DNA from: Haloarcula litorea
Lineage (GTDB): Archaea; Halobacteriota; Halobacteria; Halobacteriales; Haloarculaceae
Reading direction: 5' to 3'
Assembly: GCF_029338195.1 (NCBI RefSeq)
Contig: NZ_CP119779.1
Span: 124,001 to 188,000, forward strand
DNA length: 64,000 nt
In this document: piece by piece, positions 8,048-20,846 of the stretch
Layout of the letters: every line of letters starts with the position of its first letter
Position numbering within the stretch: position 1 is the first letter of the stretch
Notes under the pieces: model-generated
What the model saw: only the letters and a program-made list of their open reading frames with translations
The model's database searches: none
What the model was told of the DNA's origin: nothing
Program-made: the position numbers and the translations under genes

Positions 8048-10129
8048 ATGCCCCCTCGCGATCCCAGCGCTCTGGTGGCCGAGATGAGCCGGGCGGAGAA
8101 ACTCTCGCTCGTCCGTGGGACGGCCGACCCCGCGGAGCGGGCCACCGGCTACCTCCCGGGTATCGAGCGGCTCGACGTCCCGCCCCTCCGGCTGGTCGAC
8201 GGCCCGCTCGGCGTCCGTGCCGAGGGCGAGCGGGCGACGGCGTTCCCCGCCACGCTCGCGACCGCGGCGGCGTTCGACCCCGCCCTCGCCCGCGAACAGG
8301 GGGCCGCGATGGGGCGCGAGGCGGTCGCACACGACCAGCACGTCCTGCTGGCCCCGGGCGTGAACGTCGTCCGAGTCCCCCACTGTGGGCGGAACTTCGA
8401 GTACCTCTCGGAGGACCCCGTCCTCTCGGGGACCGTCGGCGCGGCGCTCGTCGACGGGATCCAGTCCGAGGACGTGATCGCGACGGTGAAACACTACGTC
8501 GCGAACAACCAGGAGACCAGCCGGACGCAGGTCAGCGCCGCCGTCGACGAGCGGGCGCTCCGGGAGGTGTACCTCCCGCCGTTCCGGGCGGCCGTCGCGG
8601 CCGGCGTCGGGTCGGTGATGACCGCCTACAACCGCGTCAACGGGACCTATATGAGCGACCACGCCGACCTCGTCGGCGGCGTCCTCAAAGACGAGTGGGG
8701 GTTCGACGGCTACGTCGTCTCGGACTGGTACGGGCTTGCGACGACCGTCGGCGCGGCCACCGCCGGCCTCGACCTGGAGATGCCAGGCGTCCCCGCACCC
8801 GGTGCCGAGGACCACGAGGGGGAGTGGCCCGACGGCATCCCCGACGCCGGCCACGCCGGCCTGTTCGGCGACCCGCTCGCGGCCGCGATCGACGACGGTC
8901 GGGTCCCCTCCGAGAGACTCGACGAGATGGCGCGTCGCGTGCTCGGACAGATGGCCCGCATCGGACTGCTCGACGGTCGCGAGCGGACCGGCGAACTCGA
9001 CAGCCAGCGCCACCGCGACCTCGCGGAGCGGGTGGCCGGCCGGGGGACGGTCCTGCTGGAGAACGACGGCGTCCTGCCGCTGGCCGACGACGCCGACGTC
9101 GCGCTCCTCGGCCCCCACGTCCACGAGGCGAAACTCGGCGGCGGCGGGTCCTCGGAGACGACGCCGTTCCACAGCGTCGCGCCGGACGAAGGGCTGCGGG
9201 CGCGCGCCGACGGGACGGTGACGACCGCCCGGGGCGTCCCGCCGGTCCCGTCCCGCTCGCTGTTCGACCGCCTGCCGTACCTCGACTGGGGGCGCGACGA
9301 CGAGGAGTCCGACCGGCCGGAGCCGTCGCTGGACGACGCCGTGGACGCGGCCGCCGACGCCGACGTCGCCGTGGTCCTCGTCCGCGACGCGACCACCGAG
9401 GCCGAGGACCGCGACTCGCTGGCGCTGCCCGGCCGGCAGGACGAACTCGTCCGGGCCGTCGCCGCCGCCAACGACCGGACCGTCGTCGTCCTCCGCACCG
9501 GCGGCCCGGTCGAGACGCCCTGGCGCGACGACGTGGCCGCCGTCGTCGAGCAGTGGTACCCCGGCCAGGCCGACGGCGACGCGCTCGCGGCCGTCTGCTA
9601 CGGCGACCGCGATCCCGGCGGCCGGCTGCCGGTGACGTTCGCGCCCGCGGACACCTACCCCGCGAGCGACGCGCGGCAGTTCCCCGGCGTCGACGGAACG
9701 GCCCACTACGACGAGGGCGTCTTCGTCGGCTACCGGCACTTCGACGCGGCCGGGCTCGACCCGACCTACCCGTTCGGTCACGGCCACTCCTACGCCGACT
9801 TCGCGTACGGGGGCGTCACCGCCGACGGGACCGATCGCGTCACCGTCCCCGTCGAGAACACGAGCGACAGACCGGGGCGCGAGGTGGTCCAGGCGTACGT
9901 CGAGCCACCGACCGTCGAGGGCGTCGACAGGCCCGACCGGGTGTTCGCCGGAGCGTCGCCCGTCGAGCTCGCGGCCGGCGAGCGCCGCGAGGTGACGGTG
10001 TCACTCGACGACCTCGCCGTCCGCCGGTACGACCCGGACGGCGGGTGGACCGTCGACGCCGGAACGTACGGGATCGCCGTCGGTCGCTCCGCGCGAGACG
10101 ACCGTGCGAGCGTCGCCGTCGACCGCTGA
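8048..10129 (+). CDS. Glycoside hydrolase family 3 beta-glucosidase-like enzyme
   Basis: 693-aa GH3 enzyme expected to remove non-reducing beta-linked glucosyl or xylosyl units. The N-terminal barrel includes RLVDGPLGVR, the substrate-binding VKHYVANNQE and the nucleophile Asp226 in VVSDWYG. The C-terminal alpha/beta sandwich has GGGSSETTPF and VEQWYPGQADGDALA, and a fibronectin-III-like domain ends the protein (about 590-693). No signal peptide is seen, so it is probably cytoplasmic and acts on imported oligosaccharides. The start MPPRDPSALV was chosen over an upstream in-frame ATG that overlaps the divergent VOC gene. Confidence 0.92.
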   Translation: MPPRDPSALVAEMSRAEKLSLVRGTADPAERATGYLPGIERLDVPPLRLVDGPLGVRAEGERATAFPATLATAAAFDPALAREQGAAMGREAVAHDQHVLLAPGVNVVRVPHCGRNFEYLSEDPVLSGTVGAALVDGIQSEDVIATVKHYVANNQETSRTQVSAAVDERALREVYLPPFRAAVAAGVGSVMTAYNRVNGTYMSDHADLVGGVLKDEWGFDGYVVSDWYGLATTVGAATAGLDLEMPGVPAPGAEDHEGEWPDGIPDAGHAGLFGDPLAAAIDDGRVPSERLDEMARRVLGQMARIGLLDGRERTGELDSQRHRDLAERVAGRGTVLLENDGVLPLADDADVALLGPHVHEAKLGGGGSSETTPFHSVAPDEGLRARADGTVTTARGVPPVPSRSLFDRLPYLDWGRDDEESDRPEPSLDDAVDAAADADVAVVLVRDATTEAEDRDSLALPGRQDELVRAVAAANDRTVVVLRTGGPVETPWRDDVAAVVEQWYPGQADGDALAAVCYGDRDPGGRLPVTFAPADTYPASDARQFPGVDGTAHYDEGVFVGYRHFDAAGLDPTYPFGHGHSYADFAYGGVTADGTDRVTVPVENTSDRPGREVVQAYVEPPTVEGVDRPDRVFAGASPVELAAGERREVTVSLDDLAVRRYDPDGGWTVDAGTYGIAVGRSARDDRASVAVDR

Positions 10130-10130
10130 G

Positions 10131-10352
10131 TTACGCTCCGTCGTCTTCGTCCGTCTCGTCGCTCCCGTCGTCTCCGCGCTCGTCGCCGTGGCGTTCGACC
10201 TCGACCGTCGCCTCCAGTTCGATCTCGATCCCCTCGGCCTCCAGGGTCCCCTCGTACTCGACCTCGTCTTCGTCCTCGCCGATCGCCGCGACCAGCTCCT
10301 CGCGATCGATCTCCACCTCGACTTCGACCTCGACGTCCAGTTCGTCGGTCAT
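10131..10352 (-). CDS. Small acidic protein with alternating Val/Glu segment
   Basis: 73-aa hypothetical protein. It opens MTDELDVEVEVEVEIDREEL and contains a second alternating strand (IEIELEATVEVE), which suggests a small beta-sheet with one charged face; the last 18 residues are an Asp/Glu-rich tail. It is convergent with the GH3 gene, one base from its stop. No family recognised. It is kept as a gene because it fits neatly between its neighbours, although acidic alternation can also arise by chance in this GC-rich DNA. Confidence 0.55.
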   Translation of the reverse strand: MTDELDVEVEVEVEIDREELVAAIGEDEDEVEYEGTLEAEGIEIELEATVEVERHGDERGDDGSDETDEDDGA

Positions 10353-10438
10353 AGCCGCCCCTACGACGGCCGCCCCTAAGTCGTACCGTGTCTCGATCCT
10401 TCCGGAAGCCTCATTTTAGGCCGTCCTAATTGATCGGT

Positions 10439-10951
10439 ATGACCGACTCCGTTCGCGTGACCGTCGAGGACGGCGAGGACGAGACGAGCGTCCGCGTCCA
10501 CGACGACGAGGGCACCGTCGAGGCGGGCGAGGCGAGCCTCTCGTTCAGCGTCGCCGGCACCGGCGACGACACCGACGAACCGGACGAGTCCGGCGACGCC
10601 GACCGCATCGTCGCCCTCGACGAGGTCCCGCGGGACGGGACGCTCCGCTGTGAGGCGCGCTCGGGCGCTCGGGGTACCGAGTTCATCCTCCACCACGACG
10701 GCGACGCCGTCGTCGCCTGGCGCAACTCCTGTCCCCACCAACCGGAGGTCCCCCTCGACCGCGGCGACGGTGCCATCGTCCGGCGCGACCGCATCGTCTG
10801 TCACAAACACGGTGCGCAGTTCGAGCCCGAGGGCGGCGTCTGTACCCACGGCCCCTGTGCCGGCGACGCCCTCGACAGCATCGCCGTCGAGGTCCGCGAC
10901 GGTGCCGTGTACCTCGCCGACGATCGGTACGACGGTGCGACCGTCCTGTAA
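10439..10951 (+). CDS. Rieske [2Fe-2S] domain protein
   Basis: 170-aa soluble ferredoxin-like protein. About 60 acidic residues precede a Rieske domain with cluster motifs SCPHQ (Cys-x-His) and CHKHGAQF (Cys-x2-His), which coordinate a [2Fe-2S] cluster; a GGVCTHGPCAGDAL segment follows, as in Rieske ferredoxins. No membrane anchor is present, so it is an electron-transfer protein rather than a bc1 subunit. An in-frame TTG three codons upstream is possible, but the ATG at 10439 fits a leaderless transcript from a TTTTAGG element near 10415. The electron partner is unknown. Confidence 0.88.
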   Translation: MTDSVRVTVEDGEDETSVRVHDDEGTVEAGEASLSFSVAGTGDDTDEPDESGDADRIVALDEVPRDGTLRCEARSGARGTEFILHHDGDAVVAWRNSCPHQPEVPLDRGDGAIVRRDRIVCHKHGAQFEPEGGVCTHGPCAGDALDSIAVEVRDGAVYLADDRYDGATVL

Positions 10952-11120
10952 CCGGCAACAATTTCTTGTCTCCGGGACGGCCGGATCTCCCCCGATTCGA
11001 CTTCTTCAGCCCCGTTTCCCCGCGATCTATTCCACTCGATGCGCGTCACGCCGTCGTAGACGCCAGTCGTGATTGACGCTGTCTCTCCGCACAAAGGTGT
11101 CAACACCGTACGGTACCGGT

Positions 11121-12128
11121 ATGAGCGATAGCCGTCTCACACGACGCACCTACCTCGCGGGAGCCGGCAGCGCCGCCACCCTCGGCCTGACCGGCTGCCT
11201 CGGTCTCGGCGGGTCGGAGACCCTGACGGTGGCACACATGCCCATCTTCCCGGACCTGCAGTACTACGTGATGGAACAGGAGGGATACCTCGATCGGATC
11301 GACGCCACCATCGAGGGCCGAGAGTTCACCGACGGGCCCGCGATCATCCAGGCCTACGGGAGCGGGGAGATCGACGTCGCGATGTTCGGCATCGTCCCCT
11401 CGATGATCGTCATCGACCGGGGTATCCCGGCCAAGGTGACCGCGGCCAACATCAAGGAGCCGATGGCCATCCTCGCCCACGAGGAGCTCACCGCGCTGTG
11501 GCAGGAGCACGGTTCCGACGCCTTCGACGTCTGGGCTGAACAGAAGGGCCGGAAGTTCCGCTTCGGGACCTTCCCGCAGGGATCTGTGCCGGACGTCCTC
11601 CTGCGGTACTGGCTCCAGCAACAGGGCGTCGATCCGACCTCGGCCGTCGACATCCTCGAGATCAACGGTGCCAACGCCGTCTGGCAGGCCATCGCCAACG
11701 GCGAGATCGACGGCTCCTCGATTATGGAACCGGTCCCGACCCGCGTCTCGCAGGCCGACGTCCCTGTCGAGACGTTCCGGCTCGCCAGCGAGATTATGCC
11801 GGGCCAGCCCGCCGCCGTGACCCTGATGAGCGACTCCGTCCGTGAGTCCGACGTCGCCACGCAGTTCCTCGAACAGCACGTCCGGGCGACCGAGTTCATC
11901 GCCGACAACCCCGGTCCGACGGCCAGTATCGTCGAGTCCGGCATCGGGATGCCGACGGAGATGGCGCGGTCCGCCCTCGGGGGGCCGCTGTCGAACTTCG
12001 TCACCGATCCCCGCGAGATCGAGAACGGGACCAGCATCTTCTCGCGGTTCGCCTACGAGAACGACCAGATCGAGCAGCGGCTCTCGGTCGATCAGATCTT
12101 CGACTTCGGCGTATACGACAGCCTATAA
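11121..12128 (+). CDS. ABC importer substrate-binding lipoprotein (NrtA/SsuA/TauA type)
   Basis: 335-aa extracytoplasmic binding protein. The N-terminus has a twin-arginine signal (RLTRRTYLAGAG) and the lipobox LTGC, so it is anchored by lipid outside the membrane. The mature part has the NMT1/THI5-like two-lobe fold (TVAHMPIFPDLQYYVMEQEG, GEIDVAMFGIVPSMIV). This family binds nitrate, sulfonates, taurine or pyrimidine precursors; the ligand cannot be decided here. It is followed by permease and ATPase genes, so this is a complete importer. The start at 11121 is the ATG that begins the signal peptide. Confidence 0.88.
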   Translation: MSDSRLTRRTYLAGAGSAATLGLTGCLGLGGSETLTVAHMPIFPDLQYYVMEQEGYLDRIDATIEGREFTDGPAIIQAYGSGEIDVAMFGIVPSMIVIDRGIPAKVTAANIKEPMAILAHEELTALWQEHGSDAFDVWAEQKGRKFRFGTFPQGSVPDVLLRYWLQQQGVDPTSAVDILEINGANAVWQAIANGEIDGSSIMEPVPTRVSQADVPVETFRLASEIMPGQPAAVTLMSDSVRESDVATQFLEQHVRATEFIADNPGPTASIVESGIGMPTEMARSALGGPLSNFVTDPREIENGTSIFSRFAYENDQIEQRLSVDQIFDFGVYDSL

Positions 12129-12154
12129 CCGGCCCGAACGTTCACACTCACATA

Positions 12155-12961
12155 ATGGCTATCGACGTCACCGACGAGGTCGAGGGCTCCGGTGAGTCCG
12201 TCGCCGGCCTCCCGATGGAGATCGACGCGGTCGGCATCCGACGCGGGCTCGCCGGCGTCGCCGCGTTCGTCCTGCTGTGGTGGGCCGCCGCGTTCACACA
12301 GCCGAGCTACGTCCTCCCGACGCCGTTCCAGGTCGCCGAGACGTTCGCCGCCGAGGCGGCCTCCGGCGAGCTGTTCGTCGCGCTCGGCAACAGCATCCTC
12401 CACTGGATCCCGGGTGCGGTCGTCGGGACCGGGCTCGGCATCGCCGCCGGCATCGCGCTGGCCTGGAGTCCCGTCGTCGACGACTTCTCCTCGCCCGTGG
12501 TCCGGGTCCTCCGCCCGGTCCCGCCGCTCGCGCTCGTCGGCTTCGCGATCGCGTGGTTCGGGATCAACCACGCCGGCGCGGCCTTCATCATCGCCGTCGG
12601 CGCGTTCTGGATCAACTTCTACGCCACCTACGGCGGCGTCGAGGGCGTCTCCGAGGACCTGCTCGACGTGGCCCGGAGCCTCGGCGTCCAGGGTGACCTC
12701 GAACTCATCCGCACCGTCGTCGTCCCCGCCTCGCTACCCGAGATCACGACCGGCATCAGGACCGGTATCGGTCGCTGCTGGATGCTCGTCGTCGCCTCCG
12801 AGATCTTCGGCGTGGCCGGCATCGGCCGCCGGATTCTGCGTGCCTCGAACAACCTCCAGGTCGACGTGGTCATCACCTACATCCTCGTGTTGAGCCTGAT
12901 GTTCCTGCTGGTGGACGTCGCGTTCCGCACACTCCAACGGAGGGCTCTCGCGTGGCGGTGA
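12155..12961 (+). CDS. ABC transporter permease (SsuC/TauC family)
   Basis: 268-aa inner-membrane permease with about six transmembrane helices, the first at about 30-47. The cytoplasmic EAA loop lies around residues 165-200 (EDLLDVARSLGV...VVVPASLPEI) and docks the ATPase. It starts 26 nt after the binding-protein stop, and its last bases overlap the ATPase start (GTGA), showing a tightly coupled operon. Confidence 0.92.
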   Translation: MAIDVTDEVEGSGESVAGLPMEIDAVGIRRGLAGVAAFVLLWWAAAFTQPSYVLPTPFQVAETFAAEAASGELFVALGNSILHWIPGAVVGTGLGIAAGIALAWSPVVDDFSSPVVRVLRPVPPLALVGFAIAWFGINHAGAAFIIAVGAFWINFYATYGGVEGVSEDLLDVARSLGVQGDLELIRTVVVPASLPEITTGIRTGIGRCWMLVVASEIFGVAGIGRRILRASNNLQVDVVITYILVLSLMFLLVDVAFRTLQRRALAWR

Positions 12962-13719
12962 CCGACTCCGACACGCCACGGGTCCGCATCCAGAGCGTCG
13001 ACAAGCAGTTCGAGGGGGCGAACGGTCCGATCCAGGCGCTCTCGGACGTCTCGTTCGACGTCCAGGACGGAGAGTTCGTCTGCATCGTCGGTCCCTCCGG
13101 CTGCGGGAAGACGACGCTGTTTCGCATCATCGCGGGCCTCGAACCGTCGACCGGCGGGCAGGTGTTCCTCGACGGCGATCCAGTGACGGAACCGGGACCG
13201 GACCTCGGGCTCGTCTTCCAGGAGTACCACCTGTTTCCCTGGCGGACCGTCGCCGGCAACGTCGGGTTCGGTCTCGAACAGCAGGGCGTCGACGAGTCGA
13301 CCCGACAGGACCGCGTCCAGTCGCTCGTCGATCTCGTCGGCCTCGACGGGTTCGAGGACAGCTACCCGCGTGACCTCTCGGGCGGGATGAAACAGCGCGT
13401 AGCCCTCGCCCGCGCACTCGCGCTCGACCCCGGCCTCCTGTTGATGGACGAACCGTTCGGGGCCGTCGACGCACAGACGAAGAAGATGCTCCAGGACGAG
13501 CTCCTGGACATCTGGGACGAGACGGGCAAGACGGTCCTGTTCGTCACCCACGACGTCGAGGAGGCTGTGAAACTCGCCGACCGCGTCGTCGTGATGGCCA
13601 AAGAGCCGGGCCGCGTGCGCGAGATCGTCGACGTCGACGTCGAGCGGCCGCGCCAGCGCTCCGACGAGGCGTTCAGTCGTCACTACGAACGGCTGCTGGA
13701 GCTCATTCAGACCGACTGA
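12952..13719 (+). CDS. ABC transporter ATP-binding protein (NrtD/SsuB/TauB type)
   Basis: 255-aa ATPase of the importer. Walker A is GPSGCGKTT, the signature is LSGGMKQRVALARA, Walker B is LLLMDEPFGAVD and the switch His is in FVTHDVEEA. Two GTG starts are possible, at 12952 and at 12958; the second gives a 4-nt GTGA overlap with the permease stop and may be the real one. The gene is convergent with the rRNA operon, about 200 nt away. Confidence 0.93.
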   Translation: MAVTDSDTPRVRIQSVDKQFEGANGPIQALSDVSFDVQDGEFVCIVGPSGCGKTTLFRIIAGLEPSTGGQVFLDGDPVTEPGPDLGLVFQEYHLFPWRTVAGNVGFGLEQQGVDESTRQDRVQSLVDLVGLDGFEDSYPRDLSGGMKQRVALARALALDPGLLLMDEPFGAVDAQTKKMLQDELLDIWDETGKTVLFVTHDVEEAVKLADRVVVMAKEPGRVREIVDVDVERPRQRSDEAFSRHYERLLELIQTD

Positions 13720-13881
13720 GACCCCACCGCCGTCGTCGCGTTGACCCCACAGTCTCGTCGAGGCGGTCCCGCGTCATCGGGTTTCTCGCCTCTCCGGAGG
13801 GGGCGGACGCAGGCGCACGCAGCCGAGACACGTCGCTACGGTGAGGGGCCGGTGATGCCTCTCCGCACAAGATATGTAAAT

Positions 13882-13910
13882 AGCCCGCGGGGGGCGTTCC
13901 CCCGCGGGCT
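13882..13910 (-). terminator. Hairpin terminator downstream of 5S rRNA
   Basis: A perfect 12-bp stem (AGCCCGCGGGGG pairing with CCCCCGCGGGCT) closes a 5-nt loop directly after the 5S gene in the direction of rRNA transcription. It is followed on the minus strand by the AT-rich tract ATTTACATATCTT. This is probably where the rRNA transcript ends. Confidence 0.65.
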
Positions 13911-13922
13911 GTGATGAGTATG

Positions 13923-14047
13923 AGTGGTGGCGGCGAACCGGCGGTCCCAGAGGCTCGCGCACTCCAGTACTTGCCGGAACGCTGGCGGGCTTATCTTCCG
14001 TGTTCGGGATGGGTACGGGAGGCAACCCCGCCGCTGTGGCCGCCTAA
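13923..14047 (-). rRNA. rrf: 5S ribosomal RNA
   Basis: On the minus strand the gene begins TTAGGCGGCCACAGCGG and ends GCCGCCACCACT, with the typical internal CCCATCCCGAACACGGAAG and GCCTCTGGGACCGCC segments. The ends pair to form helix I. Boundaries are uncertain by a few bases. It is the last gene of the operon. Confidence 0.93.
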
Positions 14048-14099
14048 CGCCGAGTCGCGGAGTCGAACCGCGATACACCGATCTCGGTGGTCGTTCGAA

Positions 14100-14143
14100 C
14101 CGTCTGTACGTGCGATCCAGATTGCGCCTGGACTCGTGCAGTC
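14100..14143 (-). other. 23S rRNA processing stem, 3' arm
   Basis: This stretch is complementary to 17122-17165 on the other side of the 23S gene. About 20 bp and 16 bp of helix are separated by a short unpaired region on each strand, the bulge-helix-bulge form cut by the archaeal splicing endonuclease during pre-23S maturation. Confidence 0.8.
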
Positions 14144-14183
14144 CGACGAGGTTCGTCGGTGAAGGTGACGAGTCACAGTGCGT

Positions 14184-17102
<2,919 letters not shown>

Positions 17103-17121
17103 CGTCGTTGTGACTCGTTTG

Positions 17122-17165
17122 AACTGCACGAGTCCAGTGGACGCCTGGATCGCACGTACACACGG
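17122..17165 (-). other. 23S rRNA processing stem, 5' arm
   Basis: This arm pairs with 14100-14143 to form a bulge-helix-bulge around the 23S gene. Both arms contain GTACGTGCGATCCAG and CTGGACTCGTGCAG, separated by a different 7-nt segment in each. Confidence 0.8.
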
Positions 17166-17371
17166 TTTCATCTATGCACCCGAAGGTGGGTGACGGTGTG
17201 CATATCGACCCTTCCCATCCGCGGTTTGACCCGGGATGGTGCATCAGTCGTCGTACCACGTCACAACGCCGGCCCACACTTAAGGGGCGTGGTTCGTGAC
17301 GGGCACGAGATACGGACCCGTCGGGAGTTGCACCCGACACCCCGTGAGGGGTATCCGCCTCGGATAGGTCT
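17166..17371 (-). other. 16S-23S spacer without a recognisable tRNA-Ala
   Basis: In most haloarchaeal rRNA operons this spacer carries tRNA-Ala. I find no T-arm (GGTTCRANYCC), no D-arm and no matching acceptor ends here on either strand. Instead, reading the minus strand, three adjacent hairpins occur: TATCCG/CGGATA (17352-17366), ACCCC/GGGGT (17339-17352) and GTCGGG/CCCGAC with a 7-nt loop (17320-17338), bracketed by a short GACC/GGTC pairing. A further imperfect hairpin lies at 17216-17240. No gene is supported. Confidence 0.55.
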
Positions 17372-17400
17372 TGTGAGCCCAACGGATGGGCAGTAGTCGG
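17372..17400 (-). other. 16S rRNA processing stem, 3' arm
   Basis: This stretch carries TGTGAGCCCAACGGA and GCAGTAGTCGG, which pair with the sequence at 18967-18997 upstream of 16S. The mismatched GGTGGG/ACCCAT-type centre gives a bulge-helix-bulge processing site. Confidence 0.8.
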
Positions 17401-17450
17401 CGCGAGCCGACAACGTGGTGGGCTGGGGCGAGGCCCCAGTCCCGGTCAGT

Positions 17451-18920
<1,470 letters not shown>

Positions 18921-18966
18921 GTGCTGGTATACACCAGCGGCGGAATGGGTCACTCCGTCGGAAGCG

Positions 18967-18997
18967 TCGACTACTGCATGGGTCCGTTGGGCTCACA
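18967..18997 (-). other. 16S rRNA processing stem, 5' arm
   Basis: On the minus strand this arm reads GATGTGAGCCCAACGGACCC and then GCAGTAGTCGACG; it pairs with 17372-17400. It forms the bulge-helix-bulge used to release pre-16S rRNA. Confidence 0.8.
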
Positions 18998-19463
18998 TCA
19001 GATCCCTCCAGTACGGCGGACCGCAGGGCTGGGATCCTCATATTGCGAGCGGGTCGCCGCACCTCGCTGGCAGCGGCGTCCCGTGTCGTCCGGGGGCGCT
19101 CCCCCGTGCGACCTTCGCATCATATCCGATGGGAGGGGGACATATAAATGACTCGTCTCGCAGCCGCTCTGTGGTAACCCCACATAGCGCATACGTGACG
19201 TGACTTCTTCACACAGTAAACCGCAATAATGCGACCGGATCGTCCGAACAATAGTAATTCGTCGTACCAATAGAACGTCACGTGGTGTCGGTGGAGCCAC
19301 GCTGTCACCACTACAGAGACGACATATCGCTCGGGAGACCCGCGCCGCAGCCGCGCGGGCGATCCAGATTACGACGGGCGCGTCGGGCGCGAGACCCACC
19401 CGTGCCTGGAGGGGAGCGGAACAGCTACGAGAAGCGTCGGCCAGCGCGCGCAGAAGGGGTGAA
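18998..19463 (-). promoter_or_regulatory. rRNA operon leader and promoter region
   Basis: This gene-free stretch lies between aIF1A and the 16S processing stem, with transcription toward lower coordinates. The strongest promoter element is TTTATATG on the minus strand (19140-19148), which would start the rRNA leader near 19115. A second weaker candidate GGATATGATG is at 19118-19127, and the AT-richer block at 19195-19275 may hold further tandem promoters, as in other haloarchaeal rrn operons. A small hairpin (GGGGGCGCTCCCCC) lies at 19092-19105. I see no protein gene here. Confidence 0.6.
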
Positions 19464-19760
19464 TCAGACAGTCAGCGAGTCGATGTGACCTTCGGCCCGG
19501 AGCTGATCGGCGTCCTGGCCCTCGTAGCGCCACTCGATGTTCGCTTTCTCGTCTTGCCAGTCCCAGGGTTCCGCGAGAACGATGTCGCCCTCGTTGATCC
19601 ACGTCCGGAACTTCATCCGGCCGGGGATACGGCCCATCCGGTCCTGCCCGTCCTCGCACCGGAGCTGGACGTGGTTGCCACCGTTGTGTTCTGTCACGAC
19701 TGCGAACAGTTCGTCGTTGTTGGGCATACGGAGATTCCGTCGCCCGGATTCTTCACTCAC
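19464..19760 (-). CDS. eif1A: Translation initiation factor aIF-1A
   Basis: 98-aa S1/OB-fold factor that binds the small ribosomal subunit A site during initiation. The core [19 protein letters not shown] and [20 protein letters not shown] are diagnostic, as is [16 protein letters not shown]. The start is a GTG (VSEESGRRN); a TATA box at 19782-19790 lies about 26 nt before it, so the message is leaderless, and upstream ATGs would be outside the transcript. It lies just upstream of the rRNA operon on the same strand. Confidence 0.95.
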   Translation of the reverse strand: MSEESGRRNLRMPNNDELFAVVTEHNGGNHVQLRCEDGQDRMGRIPGRMKFRTWINEGDIVLAEPWDWQDEKANIEWRYEGQDADQLRAEGHIDSLTV

Positions 19761-19781
19761 ACCTGAAGTAGGAACGGGAGC

Positions 19782-19790
19782 CGTATAAGT
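19782..19790 (-). promoter_or_regulatory. TATA box deciding the GTG start of aIF-1A
   Basis: CTTATACGG on the minus strand, about 26 nt upstream of the GTG at 19760. It supports the leaderless GTG start. Confidence 0.65.
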
Positions 19791-19876
19791 GAACTGAGAG
19801 TTGCGGTACCGAGACACACGGCCCGGGGACGGTACCGTCGGTCCTCGGCGGCGATAATCGGGGAGAAACGGCGACT

Positions 19877-20113
19877 TCAGTCGGCAGTCAGGGTGAGCGG
19901 GTCGTCGCTGGTGGCGACCATATCGTCCGTGATACCGTCCGCGAGAGCGAAGACGGCCTCCTTGTGATCGGTCTTGGAGCGATGGATGGATGTCGGCTTC
20001 ACCCCGAGCCCGTCGTACTCGTCGTGGTCGACCGTCGTGTCCGTCGAGGACTCGTAGTGGTGCTGGACCTGTGCGAGGAGGCCGTGCAGATGGATGAGCT
20101 CCTGCTTCTTCAT
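19877..20113 (-). CDS. UPF0058 family protein
   Basis: 78-aa protein beginning [21 protein letters not shown], the hallmark of the archaeal UPF0058 family. It is a conserved haloarchaeal protein with a helical N-terminus and several His/Asp residues ([27 protein letters not shown] split by no domain boundary) that might bind metal. Function is unknown. A TATA-like ATACTATAAC lies about 45 nt before the start. It is upstream of, and in the same direction as, aIF1A. Confidence 0.85.
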   Translation of the reverse strand: MKKQELIHLHGLLAQVQHHYESSTDTTVDHDEYDGLGVKPTSIHRSKTDHKEAVFALADGITDDMVATSDDPLTLTAD

Positions 20114-20542
20114 GGTGATAGCGCGTAGTGGACGGAGGGTTATAGTATTATCTTGCCACGTGTTAGCAAGACGTGACGGAACGCGGCGACACGGAGAGTC
20201 GCCGACGGTCCACAGCTCGGACGTCAGCCGCGGACGATACCGGGGGTGCGACCTCCGTCCGGGACTGCGTTCGAGCCAGCGTCCAAGACGGTGCGCGTGG
20301 CGGGTGGGGGCGATCGCGGGACGGGCTGTTGTGCTCGATCGACGGGGCAGAATGATAATATATCTTATTTATCGAGCCGGAGTGACCGAGATCGTCCTGT
20401 GAAGGGCAGTTGTGTACAACCAGACCCGGCGTGAGAAGTTCTCTCGAACCGATTCGACTCCACAGAGTTGTCCACGAACGATGACTATAATATATCACAG
20501 AACCAATACTTTATCCGTCTCCACCGTGTACGAACGGTTGCG

Positions 20543-20650
20543 ATGAACTGGAAACACCCCCGAAACGAGACGGAAGCCGCGGCGAAGCAGCGAGAGACCA
20601 CCAGCGGGACGCGGTGGTCGGTCATCGCCGCGCTCGGTATCGCAGCGTAG
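20543..20650 (+). CDS. Possible 35-aa small protein
   Basis: The frame begins MNWKHPRNETEAAAKQRE and ends in a hydrophobic SVIAALGIAA tail. A TATA-like CTTTATCC at 20509-20516 is about 28 nt before the ATG, as expected for a leaderless message. The highly charged first half followed by a short hydrophobic C-terminus could be a membrane-associated microprotein. No homolog is known to me, so coding is only suggested. Confidence 0.3.
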   Translation: MNWKHPRNETEAAAKQRETTSGTRWSVIAALGIAA

Positions 20651-20846
20651 AACACTTCTCACTTTTAGACTGTCGCGCTACCGCTCGATAGCGTCGCGTG
20701 GATCCGGAGTGCTTGCGGTCCCCTCGGAGAGCGTGTCGCTGAGACGGCGGCGGGCAGGCCGGGACGAGTCCGGTCGACGGGAGTGGGCTCCACTCAGACG
20801 CTACGGTGACAGGCAGCGGAGTACGCCGACACACCACATCCGAAGA

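Noticed and set aside
7114-10419. 1101-codon open frame on the plus strand
   Set aside because: It is Arg/Pro/Gly-rich, matches no family and overlaps the convincing VOC and GH3 genes in other frames. High GC content makes long false frames common here.
11083-13872. Repeat CTCTCCGCACAA near 11083 and 13861
   Set aside because: Only 12 bp, two copies, no flanking duplication or mobile gene. Probably chance.
13720-13880. tRNA-Cys expected after 5S rRNA
   Set aside because: No T-arm, anticodon arm or acceptor pairing is visible between the terminator and the ABC ATPase gene.
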